Below, one piece after another: positions 13,518 to 16,386 of a stretch of 16,386 nucleotides of DNA; within the stretch, counting starts at the first letter, position 1; every line of letters starts with the position of its first letter. The notes beneath the pieces were generated by a model. The model worked only from the letters and a program-made list of their open reading frames with translations, searched no databases and was not told the origin of the DNA. The stretch is from NCBI GenBank assembly GCA_946405675.1, contig CAMJIC010000028.1, positions 1 through 16,386 on the forward strand. The letters run 5' to 3'. The translations under genes and the position numbers were made by a program. Origin of the DNA: an uncultured Clostridia bacterium (GTDB lineage: Bacteria > Bacillota > Clostridia > Lachnospirales > Lachnospiraceae).

Positions 13518-14057
13518 TCACCTGACATCAGGATCCTTGCGCTCATGCGCATTGGAAAATGCCCTGGAATGCCTGTACATCCACAGGATCGGGCGTTCCA
13601 GAAAGCGCTTTAGCACGATCTGGATCTCCTCCTTCGGGTTGATGGGAAGCACCATGATGGTCTTGAGCCCCATAAAGCTCCCGCCCCAAAGATCCGTGAA
13701 GATCTGATCCCCCACGACAATCGTATTCTCCTTATTGGTTCCCATCTTCTCCATCGCCCTGCGGTAACCGCCGGACAATGGCTTATGGGCCAGGTACACG
13801 CTGTGGACCTGGATATCCTTGTTGAACATGTCAACACGGGGCTTCTTGTTATTGGAAACCAGGCAGCAGGCAAAACCGATCCGTTTCAGCCGCTCAAACA
13901 ACCGGACCGCCTTCTGGTCCGCCGGAGCTCCGTGGGGGACAAGGGTATTGTCGATGTCAAAAATGATCCCCCTGTAGCCTTCCTCATACAGCCGTTCAAA
14001 ATCGATCCGGTAGGTAGAGGAGACCAGCTCCGTGGGAAAAAAAGGATTCTGTTTCAT
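13518..14057 (-). CDS. yqeG: YqeG-family HAD-superfamily phosphatase (IIIA type)
   Basis: This 179-residue protein has the HAD catalytic motifs in order. Motif I is FDIDNTL with nucleophile D34 and D36, motif II the serine in LVSNN, motif III the lysine in AHKP, and motif IV GDQIFTD. The YqeG family is conserved in Firmicutes; the substrate is not established as far as I know. It is soluble and cytoplasmic. ATG 14057 is chosen because AAGGAGG lies 11 nt upstream; the in-frame GTG at 14087 would include that site. It lies between polC and aroK on the same strand. Confidence 0.9.
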   Translation of the reverse strand: MKQNPFFPTELVSSTYRIDFERLYEEGYRGIIFDIDNTLVPHGAPADQKAVRLFERLKRIGFACCLVSNNKKPRVDMFNKDIQVHSVYLAHKPLSGGYRRAMEKMGTNKENTIVVGDQIFTDLWGGSFMGLKTIMVLPINPKEEIQIVLKRFLERPILWMYRHSRAFSNAHERKDPDVR

Positions 14058-14120
14058 ACTGGCTTCAACCTCCTTAGGATCTGTCACGAATTATCATATA
14101 CATCTTGCTTGTCTGTTTTC

Positions 14121-14196
14121 CGATATCTGCGTCAGAAATTCTTATCTGCTTCAGATATTCTTATCCGCTTCAGAATTCTTATCCGCTTCAGAAATT
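14121..14196 (-). repeat. Four-unit 18-20 bp tandem repeat between polC and yqeG
   Basis: On the minus strand, units like AATTCTGAAGCGGATAAG repeat four times. In plus coordinates they are 14121-14140 (most diverged), 14141-14159, 14160-14177 and 14178-14196. One unit holds the short inverted repeat TATCTG-CTT-CAGATA. The array begins 10 nt past the polC stop and ends 63 nt before the yqeG start. Adjacent units have no spacers, so this is not a CRISPR array. Confidence 0.8.
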
Positions 14197-14206
14197 CCCG
14201 CTGCGA

Positions 14207-16386
14207 TTAAACTGCATTCATCAGGTCAAAGATACTCAGCTGGTTGGATTCGGGAAGCCCCTCCAGGATCCGAAACCTCACCAGCTTCTCGACAATGGTC
14301 TTCGGGCATCCGGTACGCTCCCGGAAGTTATCCAGGGACAGGAACGGACCGTCCTTGACGGCATCCGTGATACCGGCAGCCACGCTGTCCCCCAGCCCGT
14401 CAATCTTATTCAGGCAGGGCATGATCTTCCCGTCAATGATGCACATCTTGGTGGCACGGCACAGGTTCAGGTCAATCTTCATAAACTCATAGCCCCGCGC
14501 GTACATTTCCCGGACGACCTTCATCGCCTTATACTGCTCCTGCTCCTTGGGCTGGATGCTGTCCGCGTCCTTTGCCTCATATTCCTCCATATGCCGTTTC
14601 AAAGCCTCCGGCCCCATGCACATGAGCTCATAGTCGAATCCCGGCGAGCGGATGGAGAAATATGCCGCGTAATAAGCCAGGGGCTCATTGATCTTAAACC
14701 AGGCGATCCGCCAGGCCATCATGACATAGGCTGCCGCATGCGCCTTCGGGAACATGTATTTGATCTTTTTGCAGGAGCCGATGTACCACTCCGGCACACC
14801 GTGGGCGCGCATCTCATCTTCCCACTCCTTCGTCAGCCCCTTGCCCTTACGCACCTTCTCCATAATCGAGAAGGACAGCTCCGGATCCATCCCCTTTCCG
14901 ATCAGATAGATCATGATATCGTCACGGGTACAGATGGCGGTAGAGATCGTGCAGGTGCCGGACATGATCAGCTCCTGCGCATTGCCCAGCCATACATCCG
15001 TACCATGGGCAAGCCCGGCGATCCGGACAAGGTCAGAGAAATATCTGGGCTTTGTGTCCACCAGCATCTGGATTGCGAAATCCGTCCCGAACTCCGGGAT
15101 CCCGAGGGAGCCCAGGGGACAGCCGCCGATGTCCTCCGGGGTGATCCCCAGCGCATGGGTGTCCTGGAACAGGCTCATGACCTCCCGGTCATCCAGCGGG
15201 ATATTGGTCGCGCTCACTCCGGTCAGGTCCTCAAGCATGCGGATCATCGTCGGGTCATCATGTCCCAGGATGTCCAGCTTAAGGAGGTTATGGTCAATCT
15301 TGTGGTAGTCAAAATGCGTAGTGATCGTATTCTCATCCGTCGGAGGATGCTGGACCGGCGTAAAGGAATTAATATCTTCCCCATAAGGCAGCACAATAAT
15401 GCCCCCCGGGTGCTGGCCGGTGGATTTCCTGACATCCGTGATGCCCCTGGAAAGGCGTTCGATCTCTGAACGCCTCCTGTGCTCCCCTTTCTGGTCAAAA
15501 TACTTTTTGACATATCCGAATGCCGTCTTCTCCGCCACGCCTGTAACGGTTCCGGCACGGAAGGTCTGTCCTGCGCCGAAAATGACCTCTGTGTACTTAT
15601 GGGCCTTTGACTGGTACTCCCCTGAGAAGTTCAGGTCGATATCCGGCTCCTTGTTTCCCTTGAATCCAAGGAAGGTTTCAAAGGGAATGTCGAATCCCAG
15701 CTTGTCCAGCTTTGTCCCGCAGTTCGGGCACAGCCGGTCCGGCATGTCGCATCCTGCCATGCCGTCAAACTTTCGCACCTGCTCTGAATCAAAGTCCACG
15801 AAATGGCACTCCGGGCACAGGTAATGGGGATGGAGGGAGTTGACCTCCGTGATCCCCGCCATATTTGCCACAAAGCTGGAACCCACCGATCCCCTGGAGC
15901 CCACCAGATATCCGTCCGCCACGCTCTTCCACACAAGCTTCTGCGCGATGATGTACATCACGGCAAATCCATTGGAAATGATCGAATTGAGCTCCTTCTT
16001 CAGCCTGTCCTCCACGATCTTCGGAAGCGTCTCCCCGTAGATCTCATGGGCCTTGTCATAGCACAGCCTTGTAAGGGTCGCGTCCGAATCAGGGATCACG
16101 GGGGGACATTTATCCGGACGGACCGGACTGAAGCGTTCGATCTGTTCCGCGATCAGGTTGGAGTTCGTGACCACAACCTCCATCGCCTTCTCTTCTCCCA
16201 GATAATCAAATTCCTGCAGCATCTCCTGCGTGGTGCGAAGGTAAAGCGGCGGCTGCTGTTCCCCGTCGTCAAAATCAGCCATCAGGATCTCCCTGTAGAT
16301 GGCATCCTCCGGATTCAGGAAATGCACGTCGCAGGTTGCGACCACAGGCTTAGCGTACTGTTGTCCGAGGGATACGATCCTCCTGT
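14207..16386 (-). CDS. polC: DNA polymerase III PolC-type, C-terminal part (5' end outside window)
   Basis: This is the replicative polymerase of low-GC Gram-positive bacteria, which extends DNA at the replication fork. The frame is open to the window edge, so the N-terminal part with the OB, PHP and exonuclease regions is missing. About 726 residues are present of a typical 1,440. Visible are the SRGSVGSSFVANMAG segment, a CPEC and CPNC pair of zinc-binding motifs, and the catalytic acidic motif PDIDLNFSGEY. Also visible are the ITPEDIGG and HGTDVW segments and helix-hairpin-helix-like residues near the end. The C-terminus LPESNQLSIFDLMNAV is typical of PolC with a small tail. The GTG at 16345 is not a start, as matching sequence continues upstream. 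Confidence 0.95.
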   Translation of the reverse strand, partial: RRIVSLGQQYAKPVVATCDVHFLNPEDAIYREILMADFDDGEQQPPLYLRTTQEMLQEFDYLGEEKAMEVVVTNSNLIAEQIERFSPVRPDKCPPVIPDSDATLTRLCYDKAHEIYGETLPKIVEDRLKKELNSIISNGFAVMYIIAQKLVWKSVADGYLVGSRGSVGSSFVANMAGITEVNSLHPHYLCPECHFVDFDSEQVRKFDGMAGCDMPDRLCPNCGTKLDKLGFDIPFETFLGFKGNKEPDIDLNFSGEYQSKAHKYTEVIFGAGQTFRAGTVTGVAEKTAFGYVKKYFDQKGEHRRRSEIERLSRGITDVRKSTGQHPGGIIVLPYGEDINSFTPVQHPPTDENTITTHFDYHKIDHNLLKLDILGHDDPTMIRMLEDLTGVSATNIPLDDREVMSLFQDTHALGITPEDIGGCPLGSLGIPEFGTDFAIQMLVDTKPRYFSDLVRIAGLAHGTDVWLGNAQELIMSGTCTISTAICTRDDIMIYLIGKGMDPELSFSIMEKVRKGKGLTKEWEDEMRAHGVPEWYIGSCKKIKYMFPKAHAAAYVMMAWRIAWFKINEPLAYYAAYFSIRSPGFDYELMCMGPEALKRHMEEYEAKDADSIQPKEQEQYKAMKVVREMYARGYEFMKIDLNLCRATKMCIIDGKIMPCLNKIDGLGDSVAAGITDAVKDGPFLSLDNFRERTGCPKTIVEKLVRFRILEGLPESNQLSIFDLMNAV

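Noticed and set aside
14121..14196. CRISPR array
   Set aside because: Repeats are directly adjacent without spacers, and no cas genes are near.
16343..16345. GTG as start codon for the polymerase gene
   Set aside because: Upstream in-frame codons continue the PolC sequence (RRIVSLGQQYAKPV), so the gene runs past the window edge.

Overview
The window looks like a chromosomal segment of a low-to-mid GC Gram-positive anaerobe in the Clostridia, most likely Lachnospiraceae. The grounds are a PolC-type replicative polymerase, a YqeG-type HAD phosphatase, EF-P with the PGKG loop, AGGAGG-type ribosome sites, and a very large fused 2-hydroxyacyl-CoA dehydratase activase-like gene of the kind found in strict anaerobes. 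The taxonomic placement is an inference from gene content only.

Layout. 1-161: a repeat-rich intergenic stretch (half-palindrome, nested hairpin, 32-bp palindrome). 162-4270 (+): a fused BcrA/BadF-type ATPase plus DUF2229 plus dehydratase-like gene, broken near 1470 by what looks like an internal deletion with a frame change; it now reads as two ORFs that overlap. 4271-4773: convergent intergenic region with a 192-nt hairpin element and a second palindrome. 4774-7797 (-): large MscS-type channel with two extracytoplasmic domains. 7967-9004 (-): alpha/beta hydrolase (acetyl-esterase type). 9137-9709 (-): flavin reductase-like protein. 9910-11694 (-): glycoside hydrolase family 2 enzyme. 11695-12218: intergenic region with a promoter, a tandem 14-mer, a second copy of the 192-nt hairpin in the opposite orientation, a strong terminator and a third palindrome. 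12219-14057 (-): efp, aroK and yqeG. 14121-14196: a four-unit tandem repeat. 14207-16386 (-): 3' half of polC, running off the window.

The genes from polC to efp are housekeeping (replication, shikimate pathway, translation). GH2, flavin reductase, esterase and channel are all on the minus strand but have gaps of 113-200 nt with their own putative signals, so they need not form one operon. GH2 and the esterase would fit plant or host glycan breakdown.

The most striking signal is non-coding. The hairpins at 4451-4642 and 11814-12005 align without gaps over 192 nt. By hand count about 30 positions differ. About 26 of these are 13 compensatory double changes in the stems, while the terminal loop, the bulges and a large internal loop are identical. 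With the recurrent AACTGTTCAGAACAG palindromes and a shared GGGCGTATGA motif, this suggests a family of structured intergenic elements, either an uncharacterised structured RNA or a hairpin-type non-autonomous DNA repeat.
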